DNA of 64,000 nt from Nocardioides sp. Soil805 (GCF_001429625.1 NZ_LMSU01000002.1:682001-746000), one strand, 5' to 3'; positions 37,730-47,768 are shown, counted from the stretch's first letter. Notes: generated by a model not told the origin, from the sequence alone. Numbers and translations are program-made.

Positions 37730-39128
37730 ACTCGTTGCTGGCGGGGGACTCGGCGCCGCCGCGCACGAGGCGCACCTCGACGCAGACCTCGTCGGGGCTG
37801 CGCACCAGCACCTGGTTGCGCTCGGTGCGCTGCACGTCGCCGGAGTCCAGGCGCTGCCAGACCCACGTGTCACCCGGCTCGACCTCGTCGCGCGTCTGCC
37901 AGCGGAAGACGACGCCGGCTGCCGTGCGGGTGCCGGTGATCGAGGGAGCGGACGTGAGGCCGTGGGGGAGCAGGTCCGAGGGGGTGGTCTCCGAGGGCGT
38001 GGTCGGGGTCCCGGCCTCCGGGTCGTCGGGGCGCTCGCCGCCCTGCATCAGCAGCGCGGCGACGGCGACGGCGACGGTGACGACGCCGGCCACGGCCCAT
38101 ACGACGGCCCCGACTCCGCGGGGTCGCTCGTCCTCGGCAGCCTGCTCCTCGGCCTGCGCCGAGGCGATGCGGCGGGGACCCGAGGCGGAGATGACGGTGA
38201 CGGCCTTCATGACCGTCCGGTCCTCCTCGGGCTCCGGCGCCACGGCACGGACCGTGGAGTCCGGGCGGTCGCCCTCGACCGCCACGGCGGTGCGCGACCA
38301 CCCGGCGGCGGACTCGATCTGCTGGAGGCTGCGGGCGAGCTCGAGGGCGCTCTGGGGCCGGTGCGCCGGCTGCTTGGCCAGGCACTGCTGCAGCAGCCGG
38401 TCCAGGGCCGGCGGCACGTCGGAGCGCTGCGTCGCCGGGGGAGCGGCGTGCAGGATGCGGGCGCTCAGGGCGCGGGTGGAGTTGTCGCCCGACGGGATGG
38501 AGAACGGCGAGCGGCCCACGAGGAGGTGCCAGATCGTCGCGCCGAGGGAGTAGACGTCGGAGGCCACCGAGCCGTTGGACCGGCCGTCGAGCAGCTCGGG
38601 CGGCGACCAGGGGTAGGAGATCCGGACGTCGCTCTCGCCCTCGATGTCGGCCATGTGGCCCGCGATCCCGAAGTCGGTCAGCGCCGGCTCGTGGTACGTC
38701 GTGACCAGCACGTTGCTCGGCTTGATGTCGCGGTGCAGGATGCCGGAGCGGTGCGCGGTCTCGATCGCGCTGGCGAGCTTGATGCCGGTCGCGACCGCGT
38801 CGACCACCGGCATCGGGTTGGACCGCACCCGGATCCCGAGGTCCGGCGGCGGGCAGTAGCGCATCACGAGGTAGGGGCGGCCGCCGTCCTGGGTCACGCC
38901 GGCGGTGATCACCGAGACGATGTAGGGGTGGTCGGCGAGCCGGGCCATGGCGTTGGCCTCGGCGGTGAAGAGCTGCTTCTCGCGGTCGTTGAGGGGTACG
39001 TCGGGGCGCACGACCTTGACGGCGACGCGCTGCCGCGGCCACTGCTGCTCGTAGAGGAAGACGTCGGCGAACCCGCCGCTCCCGAGATGCTCGACGAACT
39101 GGAACCCCGGGATGACCGGGGCGCTCAC
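37713..39128 (-). CDS. Transmembrane Ser/Thr protein kinase (PknB-like)
   Basis: 471 residues. Cytosolic kinase domain ~7-270: P-loop GSGGFADVF (16-24), Lys38 in VAVKV, Glu57, HRDIKPSN (132-139, Asp134), DFG (152-154). A linker leads to a TM helix near 338-361 and a ~110-residue extracytoplasmic part whose last ~75 residues look like one FN3/Ig-like beta domain with two Cys near the end. All catalytic residues are intact. The GTG at 39128 overlaps the FHA gene stop (GTGA). It is divergent from the giant Ig/FN3 gene. Confidence 0.9.
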   Translation of the reverse strand: MSAPVIPGFQFVEHLGSGGFADVFLYEQQWPRQRVAVKVVRPDVPLNDREKQLFTAEANAMARLADHPYIVSVITAGVTQDGGRPYLVMRYCPPPDLGIRVRSNPMPVVDAVATGIKLASAIETAHRSGILHRDIKPSNVLVTTYHEPALTDFGIAGHMADIEGESDVRISYPWSPPELLDGRSNGSVASDVYSLGATIWHLLVGRSPFSIPSGDNSTRALSARILHAAPPATQRSDVPPALDRLLQQCLAKQPAHRPQSALELARSLQQIESAAGWSRTAVAVEGDRPDSTVRAVAPEPEEDRTVMKAVTVISASGPRRIASAQAEEQAAEDERPRGVGAVVWAVAGVVTVAVAVAALLMQGGERPDDPEAGTPTTPSETTPSDLLPHGLTSAPSITGTRTAAGVVFRWQTRDEVEPGDTWVWQRLDSGDVQRTERNQVLVRSPDEVCVEVRLVRGGAESPASNECVPAG

Positions 39129-40348
39129 CGCTCGCCCACCGCGCCGGCCGCAGGTCCGGACTCGAAGCGCACCTCGTAGACCTCCGCGAGGTCGAGCGAC
39201 GCGCCGGGCTCCAGCACGTAGGCCTCGTGGGCGCGCATGCGTTCGGGTTCGCGTCCGGGCATGGTGAGCATCGTGCCACCCCGGGAGTCGAGGTCGCGGG
39301 CGAGCACCTGCCAGCCGTCGAGCTCGATGTGCAGGTGCATCCGCGACACGAAGGTGTGGTCGGAGGGCAGGTGCACGAGGTGCGGCCAGTCGCCGGCCCC
39401 CTCGACGGGGGCCGGCTTGCGGCCCAGCACGACGCCGCGGTCCAGCGGGACCACCTCGCCGGTGGGCAGGCGCAGTCCGCCCAGCGGGGGACGGTCCACG
39501 CGTCGCGGCTCCTGGGGTGCGACGCGCTGGCGGCACACCCGGCACGAGGGCTGGGACGGTGACGTGAGATGTCCCTGGGGGCAGCTGACCGCGAGCACCG
39601 TCTCGGTCGTCCCGTGGCGCAGGTGCGGGGCCGGGGCCGGCCGGTGGACGGTCGCCCCGTCGTGGTCGTCGGGGCCGTCGGGGCCGGGGGACGGCTCGGC
39701 GTCCTGCGCGGGGTGGATCGTGGTGTGACCCCCCTGCAGGATGCGCTCCATGAACGCGGGGTCGGGCTCGGTCGTGTCGGGCAGGGACCCGGTGTCCTCG
39801 GCGGCGCGGACCGGCTCGACGGGACGCCGTGGCCGCGCCGGCGGCGGTCCCTCGGGTCCCTTCGCGGCGAGGATCGCCTCGGGGATCCCGTCGATCATCC
39901 CGGGCGCCGGGGCCGGAGCGGGTGCGGCCGCGGACGGCGCGGGCGCGGTCCGGTGGGCCAGCGGGCGGATCTCGGCCCGGGACGCGGCGACCACTCCCGC
40001 CACGAGACGCCGGGTGGGCAGGAGCTCCCCGGGGTCCGCCCCGCCGTCGAGGGACAGGATGCGGTCGCCGCCCAGCACCCGCACGTGGCCACGGCCACGG
40101 GAGACGCTCGAGGACCCGCCGGAGGACAGGTCGACCACGGCCAGCGCCGGGGGGTCGCCCTCGAAGGCCTTCTCGAGGACGGCGATGACCTCCTCGGTGA
40201 CCGACCCGGTGACCGGGTGGGTCTGCGTGAGAAGCGCCCACACCTGCTCGAGCACCTCGTCGTCGCGCGGATCGGCGACCAGGACCCAGTGGTCGCCGGC
40301 TCCCAGCAGGACACCGTCCCCTGCGGCGTACCTGGTCTCCACGACCAC
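39125..40348 (-). CDS. FHA-domain protein with zinc ribbon
   Basis: 407 residues. N-terminal ~110 residues form an alpha/beta domain of unknown type (GDGVLLGAGDHWVLV...), then a long Pro/Ala/Asp linker, a CPQGH...CRVC zinc-ribbon-like motif near 265-285, and a C-terminal FHA domain with VVLGRKP and the SRMHLHIELDGW core (FHA Ser/His), which binds phosphothreonine. GTG at 40348 chosen for GAGGAGAGG at 40352-40360; ATG frames further upstream lack an SD. Likely reads phosphorylation by the coupled kinase (inference). Confidence 0.85.
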   Translation of the reverse strand: MVVETRYAAGDGVLLGAGDHWVLVADPRDDEVLEQVWALLTQTHPVTGSVTEEVIAVLEKAFEGDPPALAVVDLSSGGSSSVSRGRGHVRVLGGDRILSLDGGADPGELLPTRRLVAGVVAASRAEIRPLAHRTAPAPSAAAPAPAPAPGMIDGIPEAILAAKGPEGPPPARPRRPVEPVRAAEDTGSLPDTTEPDPAFMERILQGGHTTIHPAQDAEPSPGPDGPDDHDGATVHRPAPAPHLRHGTTETVLAVSCPQGHLTSPSQPSCRVCRQRVAPQEPRRVDRPPLGGLRLPTGEVVPLDRGVVLGRKPAPVEGAGDWPHLVHLPSDHTFVSRMHLHIELDGWQVLARDLDSRGGTMLTMPGREPERMRAHEAYVLEPGASLDLAEVYEVRFESGPAAGAVGER

Positions 40349-40432
40349 GAGCCTCTCCTCACTCGCCAGTGCCCCGCTGACTAGTCCGATAGTGTCATCC
40401 CTCGGGGCCCCAGCGTGCCACTCCTGCTCAAC

Positions 40433-40461
40433 TTGTCGGCTGCGCGTGCTGTACCTAGGCT
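40433..40461 (+). promoter_or_regulatory. Candidate promoter of giant Ig/FN3 gene
   Basis: TTGTCG (40433-40438), 17 nt, TAGGCT (40456-40461), about 50 nt before the start. Confidence 0.5.
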
Positions 40462-40512
40462 CCATCCTGCGCCGTCGGGGGACGGACACACACACCGCGG
40501 TAGGGGATGCCA

Positions 40513-43500
40513 GTGGCTCGGGTCGGCTTCATGCGACGGCACCGCACGGCCATCGCGTCCAACGCCGCGCTCGCGGTGGCGGCCGGTGCCGTGCTCGCCT
40601 ACGCGGTGTCCGCCGACGGCTACCAGGCGCACGAGGCCGAGCTCAACGACGGCGGTATCTGGGTCGTCAACAGCAAGGACGGCCTGTTCGGCCGGATCAA
40701 CAAGCCGATCAACCAGCTCGACAGCGTCGTCTTCGCCGATCGCAGCGACCTGCCCCTCGACATCGTCCAGGACGGCGCCGCGGTGCTGGCGGTCGACGAG
40801 CGGGCCAGCACCGCCCAGCTGATCAACCCCGTCACCTCCGAGCTCGAACCCACCGGCCGCATCTCGGTGCCCTCGGCGGGTGACCTCCAGCTGGCCGGCG
40901 GCACCCTCGCGGCCGTGGACGCCGAGACCGGCGGCTACTGGGCCGCCCGGGTCGACACGCTGACCGGCAGGTCGCTGGTGACCGAGGTCGACCGCCAGTC
41001 CGACCCCGTCGACGAGGTCGGCGAGGGCGCCGCCCTGGCGGTCAGCCAGGCGGGCACCGTGGTCGTGACCTCGCCGACCGACGGCACCGTCACCTACCTG
41101 GTCCCGAGCGAGACGAAGTTCGCCGAGCCGCGCACCGAGGACCTCCCCGGGTCCGCGGGTGAGCCCTCCGCGGTGACGACCGTCGGCGACACCGTCGTCA
41201 CCCTCGACGCGGACCACGGGGTGCTCGCCGTGCTCGGCGGGGCCACGGCCAGCGTCCCCGAGGGCAGCGTGCTCCAGCAGCCCGGTCCGGACGCGGACAC
41301 CGTCCTGGTCGCCGACCGCGGCAGCCTGACCAGCGTCGACCTGACCTCCGGCGACACGACCGTGGTCGCGGAGGGAGTCAACGGGCAACCCGCCGAGCCC
41401 GTCCGCCTCGGCGCCTGCCAGTACGCCGCGTGGTCCGGCGGTGCGGGCACCGTGGCGGTCCGCTGCGGCGACGACGAGCCCACCATCACGACCCTCGGCG
41501 GCAAGGGCCGCTCCCTCGCCTTCCGGGTCAACCGGGGCCAGATCGTGCTCAACGACGGCACCACGGGGACCGTGTGGGAGGTCGACGACCTCGAGCCCCA
41601 GAAGATCGACAACTGGAACGCGTTCACCGCCTCCAAGGAGGTCGAGGACGAGGACGAGGAGAACGAGGAGCAGAGCGACGGCGACCGGCGCCCGCCCAAG
41701 GCCGAGCCGGACCGGTACGGCGCGCGCCCGGGTCGCACGACCGTGCTGCACCCCCTGGACAACGACTCCGCTCCCGAGGGGCGCCTGCTGAGCATCGTCG
41801 AGGTCGAGGACCCTGCGGGGGACGCCCGGGCCGAGATCAGCCCCGACGGGCAGACGATCGTGCTCTCGATGCCCGAGCGCGCCCGCAGCACCTCCTTCGA
41901 GTACTACATCGACGACGGCCGCGACACCGCTGCGCACGCCAGCGTGACCGTCTCCGTCCGGGAGGGTGCCGACAACCAGGCCCCCGAGCCCCGCAACGGC
42001 TACAAGCCCCGCACCTGGCGGGTTCCCGCCGGGGGTGCCCTGTCGGTGCCCGTGCTGGCCGACTGGCGCGACGACGCGGACGGCGACACCGTCGTGCTCG
42101 ACTCCGCGACCGCGATCGGCGGCGAGCAGTCGGGGGCCGTGGCCCGCACCACCTCCGACGGCCGGGTGCGCCTCACCGCCCCCCGCGAGGGCGGCGAGCC
42201 CGTGCAGGTGGCCTACTCCGTCACCGACGGGCGCTCGGCCCCGGTCCGGCGCACCATGACCTTCCAGGTCCAGGGCAAGCTCGACCAGGAGTCCTTCCCG
42301 GCGACCGCCGAGCCCGACGTGGTGCGCGGTGAGGTGGGCCAGCCGATCAAGATCAGGCCCCTGCTCAACGACCTGCCCGGTTCGGACCCCGCCTCGCCCA
42401 ACGCCGAGCTGGCCCTCGGCGGCAAGCTCCCGGGCCAGGCGGGCGCCACGATCCGCACCGACACCGAGAACGGCATCATCACCTTCACCGGCGACCGGGC
42501 CGGGACGTTCTTCCTGGACTACGACGCGGCGTACGGCAACGCACCGCTCGACGGCAGCACGATCCGCGTCGACGTGCAGCCGGCCCGCGGCGACCGTGCC
42601 CCGATCGCGATGCCCGACACGCTCACGGTCTACGGCCAGTCGGCCGCCATCGTCGACGTGCTCGCCAACGACCTCGACCCCGCCGGTGGCCTCCTGGCCG
42701 TGCAGCGGGCGGTGGCCGACGACCCCGACCAGCTCGACGTCGCGATCATCGACGGTCGCTGGCTGCGCATCTCCGCGCGCCAGGGCTCGCTCTCGCCCAA
42801 CCCGCAGCTGGTGTCCTACACGATCAGCAACGGCACGCTGTCCGGTGTCACGGGTGAGGTCTCGGTGAGCCTGCGCCCCGTGCCCGCCGACAACTCACCC
42901 GTCACGGCCGGCGACCGGGTGACCGTGCGCGCGGGCACCTCCGTGACCGCGCCCGTCCTCGACAACGACCTGTCGCCCTCGGGCGACCGGCTCTCCCTGG
43001 TCGGGGACGTCGTGGAGGACTCCCCGGGCGAGCTCGAGGTGATCGGTCCGCTCGACCTGAAGGGCGACGTGGGGCGGGCCTTCGTCGCCGGCCGCACCGT
43101 CCGCTACGTCGCCCCGGTCGGCCTCGCGGAGCGCGACACGTTCCAGGTGCCCTACATCGCCGTCAACACGACCGGGGAGACCTCGCCGGGGCGGCTCCTC
43201 GTCACCGTGATCCCCGCGGACGCACCCAACACCGCCCCCGAGCCGCCGACCCTGGAGTCGCGGGTCGTCTCCGGTGACAAGGTCAAGGTCCGGCTGCCGG
43301 GCAGCGGCGTCGACCCCGACGGCGACCCCGTGACCATCGCGGGCATCACGTCCGCGCCGCGCAAGGGCCGCCTGGTGTCGTTCGGCGGCAACTACCTGGA
43401 GTACCAGGCATACCCGCGCACGTCCGGCACCGACGAGTTCGCCTACTCGGTGGTGGACACCCAGGGCGGGTTCGCGACGGGCACCGTGCGCATCGTCGTC

Positions 43501-46500
43501 GTACCCCAGGAGGAGCCGCAGAACCCCCTGGCCGTCAACGACCAGCTCACGGTCCAGCCGGGGCGCACCGCGACCTTCGACCCGTTGTCCAACGACTACG
43601 TCGCTCCCGGCGACGACGTGCGCATCGAGCTCGTGGACCCACCGGAGGGCGTCGAGCTCGACCCCGAGACCAGCCTGGTCACCGTCCCGGCCCCGGAGCG
43701 CGTCGACGCCCCGGCGGTGTCGGTCGTCTACGCGATCACCAACGGCCTCGCGAGCTCGCGAGCGGTCATCAAGCTCGAGACCGCCGCCGACATCAACAAC
43801 CCCCCGGTCGTGTACGACGCGTTCGGACGCGCCGAGGACAGCGAGAGCGTCACGGTCGGGGTGCTCGAGGGTGCCTACGACCCGGACGGCTCGAGCGAGG
43901 ACCTCACCGTCGCGGAGGTGCTCGGCGACCCCGCGGTGGCGCGGATCGACGGGGACCGGATCAAGGCCAACCGCGCCGCCGCTCCGCAGGTCGTCCCCTT
44001 CCGGGTCGAGGACGGCGACGGCGCGTCCGCCACGGCGTCGCTCTACGTGCCGTCGACCGGCACCGGCGTCCCCTACGTCAAGCCCGGCGCGCGGATCGAG
44101 CTCGACCGTGGGGGCGACTACAGGGGCAAGCTCGACGACTTCATCGCCAACCCGTCGGGGGGCTCGCTGCGCCTGACCGGGAAGCGCGCCGTGAGCGCCT
44201 CACCGGCGAACCTGACGCCGGAGGCGGACGGCGAGCGCGGCTTCACGATCTCCTCCGACGCCGACTACCGGGGTCCGGGCGCCCTGCTGCTCGAGATCAC
44301 CACCGCCACCGACCCGAGCGGCAACGAGGACCCGCAGGACCCCACCGACGGCTACACCGCACTGCTCTCGGTCCCGGTGCAGGTCGGTGACGACACCCCG
44401 GAGCTGACGTGCCCGGAGTCGACCATCCCGATCTCGGCCGGTCAGGTCTACGACCTCGACATCGCCTCCCTGTGCAACGTCTGGACCCTGGACCCCGCGG
44501 CCGCGGCCGGGCTCGACTACCAGGGCGCCTTCACGCAGGCCGTCGACGGGGTGTCGGTGAGCGGCAACGGCAGCCCCGTGCTGCGCGTCAGCGCCGCGGA
44601 GGACGCCACCGAGGGCGGCACGGCCGTCCTGTCGATCACCGCCGGGGACAGCAACGCCGAGGAGATCCGCTTCCAGCTCGACGACGCCCCGCCGCCCTCG
44701 CTGCTGCCGATCCCGGTCGACGACCTCGAGGCCGGGCAGTCGCGCACCCTCGACCTCGCGCCGTACCTCGAGCCGGGCGTCTCCCGGCCCGACCCGACCG
44801 TGGTCTCCATCGAGCCCGTCGACGGTGCCGGGGTCAGCGCGAGCCGCAGTGGTTCGTCGGTGACGCTCAAGGCGGGACCGGACGCCCAGGGGACCTCGAC
44901 CTTCCGGGTCGTGATGAGCGACGTCGCCGACTCCGACAGCCCGCAGCGCACCGCCGAGGGCCGCATCCAGTTCGCGGTGCGGGGCACCCCCGGCGCCCCG
45001 GGACCGCCGCGGCCCTACCCGGCCCTGCAGTCCAACAAGATCTCCATGGGATGGACGCCCCCCAGCGACGACGGCGGCTCTCCCATCACCGGCTACGAGG
45101 TCCAGGAGCTGCGCAACAACAAGACGATCATCTGCCGGACCAACGAGTGCGACTTCGGCGGGCTCGAGAACGACAGGGCCTACCGGTTCAAGGTCCGGGC
45201 CATCAACAAGATCGGGCGTGGCGACTGGAGCCCCGTCTCCAAGTCGGCCTTCGCCGACACCCAGCCGGGTCGTGTGGACGACATCCGCATGACGGGCCGC
45301 GGCGACCACACCATCACCGTCGCCTGGAAGCCGCCCACCACCCGGACGTCCAAGGTCGTCAGCTACACGGTCTCGTGGCAGGGGGCCCAGCCCCAGACGG
45401 TGCCGGGCAGCCAGACCTCGTTGACGGTCGGCGGGCTGGACAACAACACGCAGTACTCGTTCACCATCAAGGCGCTCAACAAGGTCGACTACTCGGCGCC
45501 GCGCACCTCCGACCCCTTCCAGCCGTTGGGCACGCCGGCACCTCCCGGCGCGCCGGCCCTGGCCGACCTCGAGACCGGGGTGGCGCAGACGTCGGTGCGC
45601 CTCACCTGGCCCTCGACCCTGCCGGAGGGGCCGGGACCCACGCTCTACACCGCCTACTACGCCACCGCCGCCGGGACGCAGCCCGTCCCGGGGTGCGCAC
45701 GCATCCAGGCGACCACCTGCATCCACTCCGGCATCGCCTACGACGGCACCACCTACTCCTACTCGGTGCGCGCGCACAACATCGAGAAGACGTCGGGACC
45801 CAGCCAGCCCTCGGCCTACCAGGCGGTGGGCAGGCCCGCCAACTGGGGCTCCTGGACCGTCGCCCCGACCGGGGCCGACCAGCAGGTCCGCGTGGACGCC
45901 GTGGCCCCGGACCCGCGCGGCAAGACGGCGCGCGCCGCGATCCTCGTCGGGGGAGTGGTCGCCTGGGAGGGCAACGTGGCCGCCGGCCAGGCCATCTCCC
46001 AGGTCGTGTCCACCCAGGGCAACGGGACGCCGTACCAGGTGCAGCTGCGCCTGTGCAACGAGTTCGCGGCGCAGCGCGGGTGCAGCACCTCGGACACCAA
46101 GACGGTGCAGAGCTACGGGCCGCTGCGCTCGGAGCACCTCGGAAATCCTGCGGTCACCTCGGTCTCGGGCAAGTCGATCGGCTTCTCGGTCTCCGGCAGC
46201 GGCAACGGGCGACCCGTCCGGCTGTCGGTCTCCGTCGTGGGCCCCGGCAACCGCGTCTACCTCCAGACGACCCGCGACCTGGGGGCGACGCCGTTCAGCG
46301 AGGACTTCAGCGTCGCCACGGACACGTTCGAGGAGGACGTGAACATCTACGCCAAGATCGTGGACCCCGGCCTGGCGCGCGGTGAGGTCAACACCGGTAC
46401 CAAGGCCACGTCCGGGACCGCGCCGCCTCCGGCGATCTCGTTGTCGCGCAGTGCGTGCAGCGACGACAGCGCCTCCGGGCTCCCGTCGTGCGGCGGCAGC

Positions 46501-46746
46501 TTCCTCGGCGGTCAGTGCAAGGGCGCGACCTGCGGGTTCCTCGTCATCACCACCAACGACATGAACCGGGCCTACCGCTGCAACATCTCCAACTCCCTGC
46601 GGCCCCTGCAGGGCTACACGCGCGACTTCGGCTCCAACGGCTCGAACAAGACCGACATCGTGTACGACGCCGGCTTCGTCACGGCGACGTGCGACGAGAC
46701 CAGCGGCAACAGGGAAGCCGGCACCACCACGTGGGAGTGGAAATGA
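40513..46746 (+). CDS. Giant secreted/anchored Ig-like and FN3 repeat protein
   Basis: 2077 residues from the GTG at 40513 (AGGGG at 40502-40506; ATG 40507 would leave no spacer). A basic start (FMRRHRTA) and one hydrophobic helix (~15-35) form a signal anchor; no cleavage lipobox or LPxTG is seen. ~40-375: beta-propeller-like strands (AAVDAE, VVTLDADHG). ~377-395: acidic EDEDEENEEQ linker. ~400-1490: about 11 Ig/cadherin-like units spaced ~100 residues, each with an NDxxP/DPDGD turn (e.g. LDNDSAPEG, VLANDLDPAGG, VLDNDLSPSG, PLSNDYVAPGDD). ~1490-1780: three FN3 domains (PPSDDGGSPITGYEV is typical). C-terminal ~200 residues hold paired cysteines. It heads the moxR-DUF58-transglutaminase-like operon and is divergent from kinase-FHA. 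Function unknown; a surface adhesin or scaffold is inferred. Confidence 0.85.
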   Translation: MARVGFMRRHRTAIASNAALAVAAGAVLAYAVSADGYQAHEAELNDGGIWVVNSKDGLFGRINKPINQLDSVVFADRSDLPLDIVQDGAAVLAVDERASTAQLINPVTSELEPTGRISVPSAGDLQLAGGTLAAVDAETGGYWAARVDTLTGRSLVTEVDRQSDPVDEVGEGAALAVSQAGTVVVTSPTDGTVTYLVPSETKFAEPRTEDLPGSAGEPSAVTTVGDTVVTLDADHGVLAVLGGATASVPEGSVLQQPGPDADTVLVADRGSLTSVDLTSGDTTVVAEGVNGQPAEPVRLGACQYAAWSGGAGTVAVRCGDDEPTITTLGGKGRSLAFRVNRGQIVLNDGTTGTVWEVDDLEPQKIDNWNAFTASKEVEDEDEENEEQSDGDRRPPKAEPDRYGARPGRTTVLHPLDNDSAPEGRLLSIVEVEDPAGDARAEISPDGQTIVLSMPERARSTSFEYYIDDGRDTAAHASVTVSVREGADNQAPEPRNGYKPRTWRVPAGGALSVPVLADWRDDADGDTVVLDSATAIGGEQSGAVARTTSDGRVRLTAPREGGEPVQVAYSVTDGRSAPVRRTMTFQVQGKLDQESFPATAEPDVVRGEVGQPIKIRPLLNDLPGSDPASPNAELALGGKLPGQAGATIRTDTENGIITFTGDRAGTFFLDYDAAYGNAPLDGSTIRVDVQPARGDRAPIAMPDTLTVYGQSAAIVDVLANDLDPAGGLLAVQRAVADDPDQLDVAIIDGRWLRISARQGSLSPNPQLVSYTISNGTLSGVTGEVSVSLRPVPADNSPVTAGDRVTVRAGTSVTAPVLDNDLSPSGDRLSLVGDVVEDSPGELEVIGPLDLKGDVGRAFVAGRTVRYVAPVGLAERDTFQVPYIAVNTTGETSPGRLLVTVIPADAPNTAPEPPTLESRVVSGDKVKVRLPGSGVDPDGDPVTIAGITSAPRKGRLVSFGGNYLEYQAYPRTSGTDEFAYSVVDTQGGFATGTVRIVVVPQEEPQNPLAVNDQLTVQPGRTATFDPLSNDYVAPGDDVRIELVDPPEGVELDPETSLVTVPAPERVDAPAVSVVYAITNGLASSRAVIKLETAADINNPPVVYDAFGRAEDSESVTVGVLEGAYDPDGSSEDLTVAEVLGDPAVARIDGDRIKANRAAAPQVVPFRVEDGDGASATASLYVPSTGTGVPYVKPGARIELDRGGDYRGKLDDFIANPSGGSLRLTGKRAVSASPANLTPEADGERGFTISSDADYRGPGALLLEITTATDPSGNEDPQDPTDGYTALLSVPVQVGDDTPELTCPESTIPISAGQVYDLDIASLCNVWTLDPAAAAGLDYQGAFTQAVDGVSVSGNGSPVLRVSAAEDATEGGTAVLSITAGDSNAEEIRFQLDDAPPPSLLPIPVDDLEAGQSRTLDLAPYLEPGVSRPDPTVVSIEPVDGAGVSASRSGSSVTLKAGPDAQGTSTFRVVMSDVADSDSPQRTAEGRIQFAVRGTPGAPGPPRPYPALQSNKISMGWTPPSDDGGSPITGYEVQELRNNKTIICRTNECDFGGLENDRAYRFKVRAINKIGRGDWSPVSKSAFADTQPGRVDDIRMTGRGDHTITVAWKPPTTRTSKVVSYTVSWQGAQPQTVPGSQTSLTVGGLDNNTQYSFTIKALNKVDYSAPRTSDPFQPLGTPAPPGAPALADLETGVAQTSVRLTWPSTLPEGPGPTLYTAYYATAAGTQPVPGCARIQATTCIHSGIAYDGTTYSYSVRAHNIEKTSGPSQPSAYQAVGRPANWGSWTVAPTGADQQVRVDAVAPDPRGKTARAAILVGGVVAWEGNVAAGQAISQVVSTQGNGTPYQVQLRLCNEFAAQRGCSTSDTKTVQSYGPLRSEHLGNPAVTSVSGKSIGFSVSGSGNGRPVRLSVSVVGPGNRVYLQTTRDLGATPFSEDFSVATDTFEEDVNIYAKIVDPGLARGEVNTGTKATSGTAPPPAISLSRSACSDDSASGLPSCGGSFLGGQCKGATCGFLVITTNDMNRAYRCNISNSLRPLQGYTRDFGSNGSNKTDIVYDAGFVTATCDETSGNREAGTTTWEWK

Positions 46747-46792
46747 TGCGCCGACCCCTCACCCTCCGACCCCCCATCACCCGAGGAGCACG

Positions 46793-47761
46793 ATGACGAT
46801 CTCGCACGAGCAGGCCGACTGGTTCAAGGAGACCTTCGACCAGCTGACCGACAACATGGAGAAGGCCGTGCTGGGCAAGCGCCACGTGGTGCGCCTGGCG
46901 CTGACCTGCCTGCTCTCCGAGGGCCACATCCTGCTCGAGGACTTCCCCGGGACCGGCAAGACGATGCTGGCCCGCGCGCTGGCCAACACGGTCCAGGGCA
47001 GCCACGCCCGCATCCAGTTCACCCCCGACCTGCTGCCGTCGGACGTCACCGGGGTGACCGTCTACGACCAGCACAAGGGGACCTTCGACTTCCACCCCGG
47101 CCCGATCTTCCACACGATCGTGCTGGCGGACGAGATCAACCGGGCCTCGCCGAAGACCCAGTCGGCCCTGCTCGAGGTGATGGAGGAGAGCCGCGTCACC
47201 ATCGACGGCGTCGCCCACTCGGTCGGCAAGCCGTTCCTCGTCATCGCCACCCAGAACCCGATCGAGCAGGCCGGTACCTACCGGCTCCCCGAGGCCCAGC
47301 TGGACCGGTTCCTGATGAAGACCTCGATGGGCTACCCCGACCGGGCCGCGACGGTGGAGCTGCTGGTCAACGCCGCCGTGCGCGACCGGGCCTCGCTGGT
47401 CACCCCGGTGATCACCGCGGCGACGATCTCGCAGATGAGCGGTCTCGCCGACCAGGTGTACGTCGACCCGGCCGTGATCGGCTACGTCGCCGAGCTCGCC
47501 GAGGAGTCCCGTCGCCAGCCGCACGTCAAGCTCGGCCTGTCGCCCCGCGGCTGCCTGGCCTTCATCCGGGTCGCCAAGACCTGGGCGGCGGCCGACGCCC
47601 GCGACCACGTCGTGCCCGACGACATCAAGGAGCTCGCCGAGCCGGTGCTCTCGCACCGCCTCCTCCTCGACGCCGAGGCGCAGTTCAGCGGGGTGAGCGT
47701 GCAGACCGTCATCGGTCGCCTGCTCGACGCCGTCTCGCCCCCCACGGACCGGGTGGCCTGA
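46793..47761 (+). CDS. MoxR-family AAA+ ATPase (Ig-locus copy)
   Basis: 322 residues. Walker A FPGTGKTM, Walker B VLADEINRASPKTQSALLE (core LADEINRA), sensor 1 IATQNPIEQAGTY, and SPRGCLAFIRVAKTWAA in the lid. GAGGAG 5 nt upstream of the ATG. It starts 46 bp after the giant gene. Presumably remodels or activates the DUF58 protein or assembles the surface protein (inference). It differs from the MoxR at 18752 in Walker A (GTGKT vs GVAKT). Confidence 0.95.
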   Translation: MTISHEQADWFKETFDQLTDNMEKAVLGKRHVVRLALTCLLSEGHILLEDFPGTGKTMLARALANTVQGSHARIQFTPDLLPSDVTGVTVYDQHKGTFDFHPGPIFHTIVLADEINRASPKTQSALLEVMEESRVTIDGVAHSVGKPFLVIATQNPIEQAGTYRLPEAQLDRFLMKTSMGYPDRAATVELLVNAAVRDRASLVTPVITAATISQMSGLADQVYVDPAVIGYVAELAEESRRQPHVKLGLSPRGCLAFIRVAKTWAAADARDHVVPDDIKELAEPVLSHRLLLDAEAQFSGVSVQTVIGRLLDAVSPPTDRVA

Positions 47762-47768
47762 GCGGACG

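Noticed and set aside
40507..40512. ATG 40507 as start of the giant protein
   Set aside because: The AGGGG that would serve as SD touches the ATG; GTG 40513 has 6-nt spacing. N-terminal difference is two residues, so low impact.
46740..46796. Small ORF starting MMRRPLTLRP between the giant gene and moxR
   Set aside because: Falls in the spacer and lacks its own SD; it reads only to the moxR start.
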